This document shows, in pieces, positions 34,633-44,133 of a stretch of 64,000 nt of DNA; the first letter of the stretch is position 1, and each line of letters begins with the position of its first letter. A model generated the notes under the pieces. The model was not told the DNA's origin and did not search any database. It saw only the letters and a list, made by a program, of their open reading frames with translations. Source of the stretch: Janthinobacterium violaceinigrum (lineage in GTDB: Bacteria; Pseudomonadota; Gammaproteobacteria; Burkholderiales; Burkholderiaceae_D); contig NZ_WFLI01000016.1 in assembly GCF_009208555.1 (NCBI RefSeq), positions 1 through 64,000 on the forward strand. The letters run 5' to 3'. The position numbers and the translations under genes are program-made.

Positions 34633-36885
34633 ATGGTTTCCATCTCGGCCCCGAATAGCGCCACATCGGAACAACTGGTAGAGGGCTTGAGTGCGCCGGA
34701 CAGCGCGCGCGTGCTGGATGCGCTCGCGTATGCTACCGACGCGTATGGCGACAAGCTGACCTTTGCCGGCCGCTCCGCGCTGGACTTCGCCATCGGCGTG
34801 GCCACCACCCTGGCTTTCCTGCGCAGCGATGCGGAAACGCGCATTGCCGGCCTGATGTTCGAGCTGACCCTGCTCGAGCCGGACACCGCGGCCGATATCG
34901 AGCCGCGCTTCGGCAAGCAGGTGTGCGACCTGGCCACCGGCGTGCGCCAGCTGATCCGCTTGCGCGCGTTGACCCAGGCGCAACATGGCGGCAGTGCAGG
35001 CCGGGGCAAGAATGCGGCGCAGCAAGCCGTGGCCCAGGTGGAAACCTTGCGCAAGATGCTGCTGGCGATGGCCTCCGACATGCGTGTCGTGCTCGTGCGC
35101 CTGGCAGCGTGCGTGACGACTTTGCGTTACTTTGCTGAATTAAAACTGTTCAACGAAATGACGCGCGAATACGGCAAGGAAACGCTGGATCTGTACGCGC
35201 CGCTGGCCAACCGCCTCGGCATCTGGCAGCTGAAGTGGGAACTGGAAGACTTGTCGTTCCGTTTCATCGAACCGGAAGCGTACAAACGCATCGCCAAGAT
35301 GCTGGAAGAAAAGCGCATGATGCGCGAGGGCTTCGTGTCCTCGGCGATCCTGCGCCTGCAGACGGAACTGGCGTCGGCCGGCATCCAGGCGGAAGTGTTT
35401 GGCCGCCCGAAACACATCTACAGCATCTGGAACAAGATGCGCGGCAAGGAACTGGACTTTACGGCTTTGTACGACGTGCGCGCCTTCCGCGTCATCGTTG
35501 CCGACGTGAAAACCTGCTACACGGTGCTGGGCGTGGTCCACAATATCTGGACCCCCATCCCGAAGGAATTCGACGATTACATTTCGCGGCCGAAACCGAA
35601 CGGTTACCAGTCGCTGCACACGGTGGTGACGGCCGAGGATGGCCGGCCGCTGGAAGTGCAAATCCGCACCAATGAAATGCACAGCTTTGCCGAATACGGC
35701 GTGGCCGCGCACTGGCGCTACAAGGAAGAGGGCGGTTCGAACTTTGCCGGCCAGAAGTACGACGAAAAGATCGCCTGGCTGCGCCAGTTGCTGGCGTGGA
35801 AAACCGAGGTGGCCGACGCTGTCGTGGGCCAGGAAGAAATCCAGCGCGAATGGGTGGAAAAGCTCAAGTCCGCCACCCTGGATGACCGCATCTTCGTCAT
35901 GACGCCGCAAGCGCGGGTGCTGGAATTGCCCGTGGGCGCCACGCCCGTCGATTTTGCGTATCACCTGCATACGGACGTGGGCCACCGCTGCCGCGGTGCC
36001 AAGGTCGACGGCATCATGGTGCCCCTGAATACCCAGCTGAAAAACGGCCAGACCTGCGAAATCATCACGGCCAAGGGCGCGCCGGGCACGGCCGGGCCGT
36101 CGCGCGACTGGCTCAGCGCCGGCTACGCCGTCAGCACGCGCACGCGGTCAAAAATCCGCGCCTGGTTCCATGCCATCGACATGCAGGAAACCCTGGCCCA
36201 TGGCCGCGCGCTGGTGGAGAAATCGTTGCAGCGCGAAGGCAAGACGGCCGTCAACCTCGAAGCGCTGGCGCAAAAGCTGGGTTTTGCGAAAGTCGACGAG
36301 CTGTTCCTGTCCGTGGGCAAGGATGAATTCAGCCTGCGCCACGTGGAGCAGGCGCTGCACGACAATGGCGAAGTGGTGGTGCCGGAAGACGCGGTGCTGG
36401 TAGGAAAAAGCCGCGCTTCCAGCGTGGAGCAGGGCGCCAAGTCCGGCGTGCTGGTGGTGGGTACCGAGGGCTTGATGACGGTGCTGGCCAAGTGCTGCAA
36501 GCCGGCACCGCCGGACAGCATCGTGGGTTTTGTGACGCGGGGCAAGGGCGTTTCCATCCACCGCGCCACGTGCAAGAATTTCGAGGAAATGCGCGCCAAG
36601 GCGCCCGAGCGCGTGATCTTCACGGAGTGGGGCAGCACGGGTGGCCACGACACCGTGTATCCGGTCGACATTTTCATTCTCGCCGGCGACCGCCAGGGCT
36701 TGCTGCGCGACATCTCCGAAATCTTCTCGCGCGAAAAGATCAACGTCATCGGCGTCAACACCCAAAGCGCCAAGGGCCAGGCCCGCATGACCTTTACGGC
36801 CGAGATCAGCTCGACGGCGCAGTTGTTAAAAGCCTTGAATGTGATCAAGGATGTGAGCGGGGTGCTGGAGGCAAGACGAAGTTAG
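34633..36885 (+). CDS. relA: GTP pyrophosphokinase RelA (ppGpp synthetase, inactive hydrolase domain)
   Basis: 750 residues. The N-terminal HD region is recognisable by helices but lacks the metal-binding His-Asp (RIAGLMFELTLLEPDTAAD where bifunctional enzymes have ALLHDVVED), so hydrolase activity is unlikely. Next come the synthetase domain (RGKELDFTALYDVRAFRVI, YISRPKPNGYQSLHTVV), a TGS domain (DRIFVMTPQARVLELPVGA), a helical/zinc-finger region (LAKCCKPAPPDSIVGFVTRG) and a C-terminal ACT domain. It makes (p)ppGpp on stalled ribosomes. Full length for betaproteobacterial RelA. Confidence 0.94.
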   Translation: MVSISAPNSATSEQLVEGLSAPDSARVLDALAYATDAYGDKLTFAGRSALDFAIGVATTLAFLRSDAETRIAGLMFELTLLEPDTAADIEPRFGKQVCDLATGVRQLIRLRALTQAQHGGSAGRGKNAAQQAVAQVETLRKMLLAMASDMRVVLVRLAACVTTLRYFAELKLFNEMTREYGKETLDLYAPLANRLGIWQLKWELEDLSFRFIEPEAYKRIAKMLEEKRMMREGFVSSAILRLQTELASAGIQAEVFGRPKHIYSIWNKMRGKELDFTALYDVRAFRVIVADVKTCYTVLGVVHNIWTPIPKEFDDYISRPKPNGYQSLHTVVTAEDGRPLEVQIRTNEMHSFAEYGVAAHWRYKEEGGSNFAGQKYDEKIAWLRQLLAWKTEVADAVVGQEEIQREWVEKLKSATLDDRIFVMTPQARVLELPVGATPVDFAYHLHTDVGHRCRGAKVDGIMVPLNTQLKNGQTCEIITAKGAPGTAGPSRDWLSAGYAVSTRTRSKIRAWFHAIDMQETLAHGRALVEKSLQREGKTAVNLEALAQKLGFAKVDELFLSVGKDEFSLRHVEQALHDNGEVVVPEDAVLVGKSRASSVEQGAKSGVLVVGTEGLMTVLAKCCKPAPPDSIVGFVTRGKGVSIHRATCKNFEEMRAKAPERVIFTEWGSTGGHDTVYPVDIFILAGDRQGLLRDISEIFSREKINVIGVNTQSAKGQARMTFTAEISSTAQLLKALNVIKDVSGVLEARRS

Positions 36886-36892
36886 CGTATCT

Positions 36893-36985
36893 TGGGGTCT
36901 GTCGCTTCGCGATCGCATTGCGCCCCATTGGGACGCGATGCCCCGCAGGGTCTGACCCCGGTATTTGCCCTTGGGTTCAATCAAT
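36893..36985. repeat. Intergenic repeat R2, copy 1
   Basis: GC-rich stretch between the relA and CDF stops containing GGGGTCTG, then GGGTCTGACCCCGG and TTTGCCCTTGGGTT. The last two elements recur with a few changes at 54775-54845 (GGGTTCGACCCCGG, TTTGCTGTTGGGTT). The GGGTC/GACCC pairs could form hairpins. Its end overlaps the last codons of the CDF gene. Confidence 0.5.
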
Positions 36986-37937
36986 GCGTCTTGTCACCCG
37001 CATGCAATCCCGCCATCGCGGCCGTCTCCGGCTGCAGGGTGATGTGGTCGATGCCATGCTTGCTCAATAACATCTTCTTGATCGCGCGCAAGACCTTCGG
37101 CCAATGGTCGAGGTGCTCGATTTCCACGTGGCCGATCAGGGCCGGTTGGCCTGGCGACATGTCCCACACATGCAGGTCGTGCACGGCAATCACGCCGTCC
37201 ACCTGTTCCACGTCCGTGCCCACGGCGATGTAATCGATGTGCATGGGCACGCCTTCCATCAGGAAGTGGTAGGACTCGCGCAGCACGCCGAATGTCGACT
37301 TTAAAATCAGCAGGGACACCAGCACGGACAGCAGCGGGTCGATCTGCATCCAGCCCGTAAAGTAAATGACGGCGCCGGCGACGATGGCGGCGACGGAACC
37401 GAGCAAGTCGCCCATCACGTGCACGAGGGCGGCGCGCGTATTGACGCTTTGCTTGTCTTTCGATAAGACCCACGCCACCACCACATTGATCGCCAGGCCG
37501 ATGAAGGCGACGATGAAGACCATGCCGCCCTTGACGGGTTGCGGGGAGGAAAAGCGCAGCACGGCTTCATAGCAGATCCACCCCACCACGCACAGCATGG
37601 CCAGGCCGTTGACGAAGGCGGCCAGCGCCTCGGCGCGGCCAAAGCCGAACGAGTGGCGCGGCGAAGGCGGGCGGCGCGCGATCAGTTGCGCCAGCAGGGC
37701 CAGGCCCAGCGCGGCCGCGTCCGTGACCATGTGGCCCGCGTCGGAAATCAGGGCCAGCGAATTGGACAGGAAGCCGGCCGCCACCTCGATGCCGGCAAAC
37801 GACAGGGTCAGGCCCAGCGCCCACGCGAGGATGCTCTGGCTGCGCCCCTCGAACGAATGGGTGTGCTTGGCATCGCCTTTCAGGTGGGCGTGCAAATGGG
37901 TGGCGTCGTGTTCGGTGTTGCTGTGCGTGGGCTGCAT
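36981..37937 (-). CDS. Cation diffusion facilitator (CzcD/ZitB-type zinc/cobalt exporter)
   Basis: 318 residues: His-rich N-terminus (THLHAHLKGDAKHTHSF), six membrane helices and metal-binding motifs SDAGHMVTDAAAL in helix 2 and HVMGDLLGSVAA in helix 5. A C-terminal cytoplasmic domain contains HDLHVWDMSPGQ. These proteins export Zn2+ and related ions by proton exchange. The gene is convergent with relA. Confidence 0.93.
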   Translation of the reverse strand: MQPTHSNTEHDATHLHAHLKGDAKHTHSFEGRSQSILAWALGLTLSFAGIEVAAGFLSNSLALISDAGHMVTDAAALGLALLAQLIARRPPSPRHSFGFGRAEALAAFVNGLAMLCVVGWICYEAVLRFSSPQPVKGGMVFIVAFIGLAINVVVAWVLSKDKQSVNTRAALVHVMGDLLGSVAAIVAGAVIYFTGWMQIDPLLSVLVSLLILKSTFGVLRESYHFLMEGVPMHIDYIAVGTDVEQVDGVIAVHDLHVWDMSPGQPALIGHVEIEHLDHWPKVLRAIKKMLLSKHGIDHITLQPETAAMAGLHAGDKTH

Positions 37938-38000
37938 GGAATGCTTTGTGGAATGATGTTGCCGTCAGTGTAATTGAAAAGCAACAATATAGTCGGCACG

Positions 38001-38038
38001 AAAAAAAACCTGCAGGCCCGGAGGACTGCAGGTTTTTG
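38001..38038 (-). terminator. Intrinsic terminator of the azoR-pirin operon
   Basis: Stem AAACCTGCAG / CTGCAGGTTT with A-run and T-run flanks, 16 bp past the pirin stop. Confidence 0.9.
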
Positions 38039-38053
38039 ATGGAACAGGCAACT

Positions 38054-38929
38054 TTATTGCGCCGCCGTCTCGCCAAACTTGCCTTCGCGGAAGTCCTGCA
38101 CGGCCTGGAACACTTCCGCCTGGGTATTCATCACAAACGGGCCGTACTGCGCGATGGGTTCGTTCAAGGGCTGGCCGGCGACGAGAATCACGCGTCCGCC
38201 TTGCGGCGCCTCGATGCGCACGCCGTTGGAACCTGGCGTGTTGGCGAAGATCGCCATGCGCAGGGCGGGCACGGCTTTGCCGTCTACCTGCACTTCGCCA
38301 CGGAACGTGTACAGGAAGGCGTTATGGCCTTCCGGCAGCGGCTGCTCGAAGCTGGTGCCCGCCGGCAAGTCGATGTCGAGGTATAGCGGTTCCGTCAGCT
38401 CGCGCTGCACGGCGCCCGTCACGCCATGGCTGGCGCCGGCGATCACTTGCACTTTTACACCCGCGTCCGTCGTATAGCGGGGGATTTCAGTGCTGTCGAA
38501 ATCGCGGTACCACGGCGTGCGCATCTTGTCGCGCGCAGGCAGGTTCAGCCACAGCTGAAAACCTTCCATCACGCCTTCTTCCTGTTCCGGCATTTCCGAG
38601 TGGATCACGCCGCTGCCGGCCGTCATCCATTGCACGCCGCCCGACGTCAGCAAGCCTTCGTTGCCCGCGCTGTCCTTGTGGCGCATGCGTCCCGTGATCA
38701 TGTACGAGACCGTTTCAAAGCCCCGGTGCGGATGCTCGGGAAAGCCGGCGATATAGTCGTTCGGCTTGTCGCTGGCAAAGTTATCGAGCATCAAGAACGG
38801 GTCGAGGCGGCGCTGCAGCTGCTGCGTCAGCACGCGGTTGATCTTCACGCCGGCGCCATCCATGACGGCCTGGCCGGCGATCACGCGCTCGACGGCGCGT
38901 GGCTTGTTGACGGTGGTGATGTTGCTCAT
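38054..38929 (-). CDS. Pirin family protein
   Basis: 291 residues from the ATG at 38929 (AGGAGAG ribosome site). Bicupin with the pirin signature HPHRGFETVSYMITG and QWMTAGSGVIHSEMP, including the metal-binding His residues and Glu. Bacterial pirins are often quercetin-2,3-dioxygenases or redox-sensitive cofactors. It lies 57 bp after azoR on the same strand, so both probably respond to quinone or electrophile stress under the divergent LysR regulator. Confidence 0.92.
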   Translation of the reverse strand: MSNITTVNKPRAVERVIAGQAVMDGAGVKINRVLTQQLQRRLDPFLMLDNFASDKPNDYIAGFPEHPHRGFETVSYMITGRMRHKDSAGNEGLLTSGGVQWMTAGSGVIHSEMPEQEEGVMEGFQLWLNLPARDKMRTPWYRDFDSTEIPRYTTDAGVKVQVIAGASHGVTGAVQRELTEPLYLDIDLPAGTSFEQPLPEGHNAFLYTFRGEVQVDGKAVPALRMAIFANTPGSNGVRIEAPQGGRVILVAGQPLNEPIAQYGPFVMNTQAEVFQAVQDFREGKFGETAAQ

Positions 38930-38986
38930 TGTTCTCTCCTCTAGGCCAGGACGGCGCCAGTGCACCGTCCCTTTCACTGCTGGGGA

Positions 38987-39586
38987 TTACACCAGGATCG
39001 CGTTGATCTCGGCGTCCGCTTGCGCCTGCGCCTTGGCCACGGCTTCCGGGCCCATGCCCATGCCTTCCGAATACACATACTGCACGTCGGTCATGCCCAG
39101 GAAACCGAACATGGTGTTCAGGTAAGGCACCTGGCTGTCGTGCGCGCTGTCACGGTGCAAGCCGCCGCGGGACAGGCCCACATAGACTTTCTTGCCGGTC
39201 AAGAGACCCACGGGGCCGTTTTCCGTGTACTTGAAGGTGACGTTGGCGCGGGCAATCGCGTCGAACCAGCTTTTTAGTTGCACGGTGATGCCGAAGTTGT
39301 ACATGGGTGCGCCGATGACGATCACGTCAGCTGCTTGCACTTGCGCAATCAGCGCATCGTCGAGGGCGATGCGGGCCGCTTGCTCCGGCGTACGCTTGTC
39401 CGCTGGCGTGAACAGTGCTTGCAGGGTCGGCTCGTCGAGCACGGGGTGCGGTGCTGCGGCCAGGTCGCGGCGCACGAGGGCGGCGCCCGGGTTGGCGGCT
39501 TGTACGCGGGTAACGATGGCGTCAGCCAGGCGGGTCGAGGCGGAGCCGGTGCTGCGGGCGCTGGAATTGATTTGCAGGATGTTCAT
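38987..39586 (-). CDS. azoR: FMN-dependent NADH-azoreductase
   Basis: 199 residues, flavodoxin-like fold: the FMN-phosphate loop [17 protein letters not shown] at the N-terminus, [18 protein letters not shown] and LSRGGLH are AzoR signatures. It reduces azo compounds and quinones by two-electron transfer from NADH. Ribosome site GGAGAAAC. First gene of azoR-pirin, divergent from lysR. Confidence 0.94.
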   Translation of the reverse strand: MNILQINSSARSTGSASTRLADAIVTRVQAANPGAALVRRDLAAAPHPVLDEPTLQALFTPADKRTPEQAARIALDDALIAQVQAADVIVIGAPMYNFGITVQLKSWFDAIARANVTFKYTENGPVGLLTGKKVYVGLSRGGLHRDSAHDSQVPYLNTMFGFLGMTDVQYVYSEGMGMGPEAVAKAQAQADAEINAILV

Positions 39587-39662
39587 CTTGTTTCTCCGTT
39601 GTGAGGTGTCTTGCGATGGATGAACTATAGCAATTCCAAAATTGATGTGGAAGCCGTTAAAA

Positions 39663-39679
39663 TGGATAACATTAATCCA
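39663..39679. promoter_or_regulatory. Candidate LysR-type operator between azoR and lysR
   Basis: TGGAT-AACATTA-ATCCA is a perfect interrupted palindrome and contains a T-N11-A LysR box (T39663 to A39675). It lies 32 bp before the lysR ATG and 77 bp before azoR, the usual place for autoregulation and divergent activation. Confidence 0.5.
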
Positions 39680-39710
39680 CTAATGGAACAATTGAGTGTA
39701 AAGGTCAGTG

Positions 39711-40616
39711 ATGGATATCGATCCCGGAGATTTGCTGCTGTTCGCGCGCGTCGTCGAATGCGGCAGTTTCAGCCGTGCCGCCCAGCGCGTGGACTTGCCC
39801 AAGTCGACATTGTCGCGCCGCATCTCGCTGCTGGAAGCGAAATTGGGCGAACGGCTGCTGCTGCGCACCACGCGCAAGCTGGCGCTGACGGAGTTTGGCG
39901 CCAGCCTGCTCGAGCATGCGCGCAAGGTGGTCGAGGAAACGGAGGCGGCCGGCGCGCTGGCCCAGCACCGCCAGGCGGGACCCAGCGGCTTGCTGCGCAT
40001 TTCCATGCCGGCCGATTTCGGCGATGCGCTGATGCGCCAGGTGCTGGCCGAGTTCGTGCGCCGCTATCCGGCCATCTCGCTGGAACTGGACTTGTCGGCG
40101 CGCCGCGTGGATTTGCTGGAAGAGAACTTCGACCTGGCCATCCGCATGGGCAACTTGCCCGACGACGCCAGTCTGGCCGCGCGCCGCGTGGCTTTCAGCA
40201 CCCTGGCCCTATATGCCTCGCCGCAATACACGAGCGTGCACGGCTTGCCCGAGCATCCCGACGATCTGTATGGCCACGATTTGCTCAGTTTGCCACGGTC
40301 CGTGCATGGCCTCGTGCACTGGACTTTGATCCGCGGCAAGACGACGTGGGAACGCGACTTGCCCGTGCGCTTGCTGGCGAACTCGCCGGAATTGCTGGTG
40401 CGCATGGCGTGCACGGGCGTGGGCATCGCGGCCAGCACGGACCGCTTTGCCAAGGCCTATGTGGCGACGGGGGAACTGGTGCGCGTGCTGCCGGAATGGA
40501 GCTTTCCGCTGGTCACGGGCTGGGCCGTGTTTCCCGGCCGGCGTTTGATGCCGGCCAAGACGCGCGCGTTTCTGGACTTGATGGAAGAGATGTACCGCAC
40601 CGACGCGCCCGTATAG
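39711..40616 (+). CDS. LysR family transcriptional regulator
   Basis: 301 residues from the ATG at 39711 (a GTG immediately before adds one). N-terminal winged helix-turn-helix (GSFSRAAQRVDLPKSTLSR, ISLLEAKLGERLLLR), then a periplasmic-binding-like effector domain (LLRISMPADFGDALM, NFDLAIRMGNLPDDASL). Closest by pattern to the LysR regulators that sit beside azoreductase or quinone reductase genes. It probably controls azoR-pirin. Confidence 0.93.
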   Translation: MDIDPGDLLLFARVVECGSFSRAAQRVDLPKSTLSRRISLLEAKLGERLLLRTTRKLALTEFGASLLEHARKVVEETEAAGALAQHRQAGPSGLLRISMPADFGDALMRQVLAEFVRRYPAISLELDLSARRVDLLEENFDLAIRMGNLPDDASLAARRVAFSTLALYASPQYTSVHGLPEHPDDLYGHDLLSLPRSVHGLVHWTLIRGKTTWERDLPVRLLANSPELLVRMACTGVGIAASTDRFAKAYVATGELVRVLPEWSFPLVTGWAVFPGRRLMPAKTRAFLDLMEEMYRTDAPV

Positions 40617-40633
40617 GCGCGCGTCGTGCCGCC

Positions 40634-41482
40634 TTACTGGGGCAGCTTGCCCATGACTTCGCCCAGCTGCACGGGGCCGGCCGGTTGCCAGTTGGCATTG
40701 AATGCCACGGTATCTTTCGGGAACAGCATGACGACGGTGGAGCCGAGCAAGAAGCGGCCCAGCTCTTCGCCCTGCTTGAGCACCACGTTGTCGTTGACAT
40801 AGCTCCAGTCGCGCACCTGGCCCGTGCGGGGCGGGTTGACGACGCCGTGCCAGACGGTGGCCATGCTGCCGACGATGGTGGCGCCCACCAGGGTCATGAC
40901 GAAGGGGCCGTTGGCCGTGTCGAACACGCAGACGACGCGCTCGTTGCGGGCGAACAGGCCGGGAATGCCGCGCGCCGTGGTCGGGTTGACGGAAAACAGT
41001 TCACCGGGAACATAAATCATGCGCGTCAATCGGCCATCGCAGGGCATGTGGATGCGGTGGTAGTCGCGCGGGCTCAGGTACAGATTGGCGAAGCTGCCGT
41101 GTTCGAACTGGGCCGCCAGGGCCGCATCGCCGCCCACCAGGGCCGTGGTGCTGAAATGGTGGCCCTTGGCCTGGAAGATCTGGTCCTTGTCGATCGTGCC
41201 GAACTGGCTGATGCGGCCGTCGACGGGGCACACGTAGTCGGCCTTGGCCAGCGGACGGGCATCGGGGCGCAGCGCGCGCGTGAAAAAGTCGTTGAAGCTC
41301 GCGTAGTGCGTGATGTCCGGGTCCAGCGCCTCATCCATGTTGACGTTGTAGCGGCCGACGAACCAGCGGATCAACCGCGTGGTCATGGCGCCGCCCTTGG
41401 CACCGGCGATCCGGCCGGCAAAGTTGGTCAACGCTCCCTTGGGCAGCAGATATTGAGGCAAAACGGCAAGACGGTCAGACAC
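40634..41482 (-). CDS. psd: Phosphatidylserine decarboxylase proenzyme
   Basis: 282 residues from a GTG at 41482. Contains the self-cleavage motif LGST (residues 246-249), where cutting between Gly and Ser makes the pyruvoyl group, plus catalytic Asp and His segments (CPVDGRISQFG, YLSPRDYHRIHMP). It converts phosphatidylserine to phosphatidylethanolamine at the inner membrane. Normal length for the proteobacterial type. Convergent with lysR. Confidence 0.96.
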   Translation of the reverse strand: MSDRLAVLPQYLLPKGALTNFAGRIAGAKGGAMTTRLIRWFVGRYNVNMDEALDPDITHYASFNDFFTRALRPDARPLAKADYVCPVDGRISQFGTIDKDQIFQAKGHHFSTTALVGGDAALAAQFEHGSFANLYLSPRDYHRIHMPCDGRLTRMIYVPGELFSVNPTTARGIPGLFARNERVVCVFDTANGPFVMTLVGATIVGSMATVWHGVVNPPRTGQVRDWSYVNDNVVLKQGEELGRFLLGSTVVMLFPKDTVAFNANWQPAGPVQLGEVMGKLPQ

Positions 41483-41722
41483 GATGGGAAGCCTTTGACG
41501 GGGTGATGGGAATAATGATGAAAACGCATTATAGCGGCGATGTGGCGCGCAATGATATGCGCCGTATGCAAGGGTGCGTATGGCAGTCTGCCACCGAATT
41601 TAATTTGCCATAGGAAATATTTTCAAGAAACTGTGCCAGTCGGAAAAAATTGCAGCACAATACGGCGGCCTGTTTTTTAGCTTTTAGCCATTTTTATTCA
41701 GCCAACTTTTTTCAGCCAGGTC

Positions 41723-43981
41723 ATGATGCCACGCCGTTGCCTACGCCTTACCGTACTTTGTTCCGCTGTGTTACTTGCCTGGAATGCCCAGGCCCAGCAA
41801 TCCGAAACGCCCGCCGAGACTGATGCTGCCGCTGTTGCCCCTTCTGCGCCGCTGAAGGCCGAAAAAGCCGAGAAGGCCGAGAAGGCAGCCGCGCCCGCCA
41901 TGCAAAAGGTCGAAGTCAAGGGCAGCGGCTACGATCCGCGCCGCGACGATACGGCCAGCAAGATGATCGTGAGCAGCGAGGAAATCCTCAAGTATGGCGA
42001 CAGCAATGTCACCGACGTGCTCAAGCGCCTGCCCGGCATTACCGTGTCCGGCGCGGCCGGGCGCTCGGGTGGCGAAATCCGCATGCGCGGCCTGGGCAGC
42101 GGCTACACGCAGATCTTGCTCAACGGCGAACGGGCGCCGGCCGGTTTTTCGCTCGACACCCTGTCGCCCGACGTGATCGAGCGCATCGAGATCTTGCACG
42201 CGGCCAGCGCCGAGTACAGCACGCAGTCGATCGCGGGCACCATCAACGTGGTGCTGAAAAAGGCCGTGAAAACGGCGCAGCGCGAGCTCAAACTGGGCGT
42301 GCAGGGCAGCGACGTGAGCTTTTCGCCCAGCGTCAACGTGCAATTGTCCGACCGCGACGGCAATTTCTCGTACTCGCTGGCCGGCTCGCTGTTCCGCTAC
42401 GACTACCATTACGACAATCCCGGGCTGGAACTGGGCTACGCGCCCGATGGCCGGCAAAACCTGCTGCGCCGTACCAGCGGCACGGGCGATGGCCGCCCGG
42501 AAGGCATCAACCTGTCGCCGCGCCTGAACTGGGTGCTGGCCGGCGGCGACAGCCTGACGGCGCAATTCTTCTTCAACGGGGGGCGTTCGAACCACCGCAA
42601 TTTCAGCCGCGCCGAGACGGCGCTGGGCTTGCGCCCCGATTACGACACCAACACGGGCAGCTCCAGCAACCACAATGCCTTCGGCCGCAGCGACCTGACG
42701 TGGATGCACAAGCTGGACGGCGGCGCCAAGCTGGAACTGAAAATTGGCGCCTCGGCCGCCCGCAATACGTCCGACAGCCTGCAGCAGGGCTTTATCGATG
42801 GCAGCGGCCTGGCGCTCGAACGCAAGGTGGGCGTGAAGGCGACGGAAAACGGTGTCAGTTCGACCGGCAAGTATTCCGCGCCCTTGCTGCCCGGCCATGC
42901 CTTGTCCATGGGCTGGGATGGCGCCTACACGGAGCGCGAGGAAGCGCGCCGGCAGCGCGAAGCGGCCCTGGACGCGTCGGGCGCGCGCCCGCCCGTCAAC
43001 AGCGTCGAAGGTTTCGACGCCACCATCCAGCGCCTGGCCCTGTACGTGCAGGACGACTGGGAACTCACGCCGCGCTGGTCCATGTATGCGGGCGTGCGCT
43101 GGGAAGGCATCGATACGCGCAGCGCGGGCGATACCTACGACGAAGTAAATCAGCGCACCAGCGTGTGGAGCCCGCTGCTGCAAACCCTGTGGAAGTTGCC
43201 CGATACCAAGGGCGACCAGGTACGCCTGGCCTTGACGCGCACCTACAAGGCGCAGCCCACGTCCAGCCTGATTCCGCGCCGCAATACCTCGACGAACAAT
43301 AGCCAGACGGACCCTGACCGTGAAGGCAATCCGTATCTGAAACCGGAGCTGGCGCTGGGCATCGACGCCTCGTACGAACACTACTGGGCCGAAGGTGCCT
43401 TGCTCAGCGCGCGCGCCTCGGCCCGCCGCATCGATGGCTACACGCGCCAGGGCTTGCTGTTCATCAATGAGCGCTGGGTGTCCACGCCCGTCAACGATGG
43501 CCGCGCGAATACGCAGACACTGGAACTGGAAGCGAAGTTCCCGCTGCGCGCCGTGCTGGCCGCGCCCGTGCCGGCCATCGACTTGCGCGCCAGCGTCAGC
43601 CGCAACTGGTCGCAGGTGGAGCAGGTGCCGGGGCCGGACAATAGGCTCGACCAGCAAACCCCCGTCAGCGGCAACTTCGGTCTCGACTACAAGACGCCCG
43701 ATGGCATGCTCACCACGGGCGGCAGCTTCAATTTCCGCAATGGCGGCCCCGTGCGCATCACCGAACGCCAGAGCGCCTACACGTCGCCGCGGCGCGACCT
43801 CGATATCTACGCGCTGTGGAAATTCGATGCGAAGAACCAGCTGCGCCTGGCCGTGTCCAACCTGCTGGCGCAAGACTTCGAAAGCACCACCACGTATGCG
43901 GATGCCAGCGGCACGATCATCCGCAACAGCATTTCGCCCAGCTCGCCCCAGGCGCGCGCCACCCTGGAAATGAAGTTCTGA
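41723..43981 (+). CDS. TonB-dependent outer-membrane receptor
   Basis: 752 residues: signal peptide (VLCSAVLLAWNAQAQ), a Lys/Ala/Glu-rich linker with AEKAEKAEK repeats (in-frame 9 bp units near 41855-41895), a plug domain (VTDVLKRLPGITV, IRMRGLGSGYTQILLNGE, IERIEILHAASAEYSTQSIAGTINVVLKK) and a beta barrel ending in an aromatic residue (ATLEMKF). Substrate unknown; it resembles the catecholate or vitamin-type receptors. No uptake genes adjoin it, so it appears to be a lone receptor. Start could be the second ATG (41726). Confidence 0.93.
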   Translation: MMPRRCLRLTVLCSAVLLAWNAQAQQSETPAETDAAAVAPSAPLKAEKAEKAEKAAAPAMQKVEVKGSGYDPRRDDTASKMIVSSEEILKYGDSNVTDVLKRLPGITVSGAAGRSGGEIRMRGLGSGYTQILLNGERAPAGFSLDTLSPDVIERIEILHAASAEYSTQSIAGTINVVLKKAVKTAQRELKLGVQGSDVSFSPSVNVQLSDRDGNFSYSLAGSLFRYDYHYDNPGLELGYAPDGRQNLLRRTSGTGDGRPEGINLSPRLNWVLAGGDSLTAQFFFNGGRSNHRNFSRAETALGLRPDYDTNTGSSSNHNAFGRSDLTWMHKLDGGAKLELKIGASAARNTSDSLQQGFIDGSGLALERKVGVKATENGVSSTGKYSAPLLPGHALSMGWDGAYTEREEARRQREAALDASGARPPVNSVEGFDATIQRLALYVQDDWELTPRWSMYAGVRWEGIDTRSAGDTYDEVNQRTSVWSPLLQTLWKLPDTKGDQVRLALTRTYKAQPTSSLIPRRNTSTNNSQTDPDREGNPYLKPELALGIDASYEHYWAEGALLSARASARRIDGYTRQGLLFINERWVSTPVNDGRANTQTLELEAKFPLRAVLAAPVPAIDLRASVSRNWSQVEQVPGPDNRLDQQTPVSGNFGLDYKTPDGMLTTGGSFNFRNGGPVRITERQSAYTSPRRDLDIYALWKFDAKNQLRLAVSNLLAQDFESTTTYADASGTIIRNSISPSSPQARATLEMKF

Positions 43982-44061
43982 CGGCGCTGCCTGCTTGCGG
44001 CGTACTTGCCGCTTGCTTGGCACTCTCGTGCTGAAAACCCCGGCCGGCATCCCCGCTGGCC

Positions 44062-44067
44062 TATAAT
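44062..44067 (+). promoter_or_regulatory. Candidate -10 element of the rhlE promoter
   Basis: A perfect TATAAT lies 67 bp before the rhlE start, in the short gap after the receptor gene. No strong -35 is visible at 16-18 bp. Confidence 0.4.
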
Positions 44068-44133
44068 CTCGGCAATCGCGCGCACGGCCAGTCCGTGCGC
44101 GCCACCTTTTACTTTGCCAAGATTGCTTTCCCC

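Noticed and set aside
41855-41895. Phase-variable repeat in the TonB receptor linker
   Set aside because: The AEK repeat units are 9 bp, so slippage would keep frame. It could change linker length but not switch expression.
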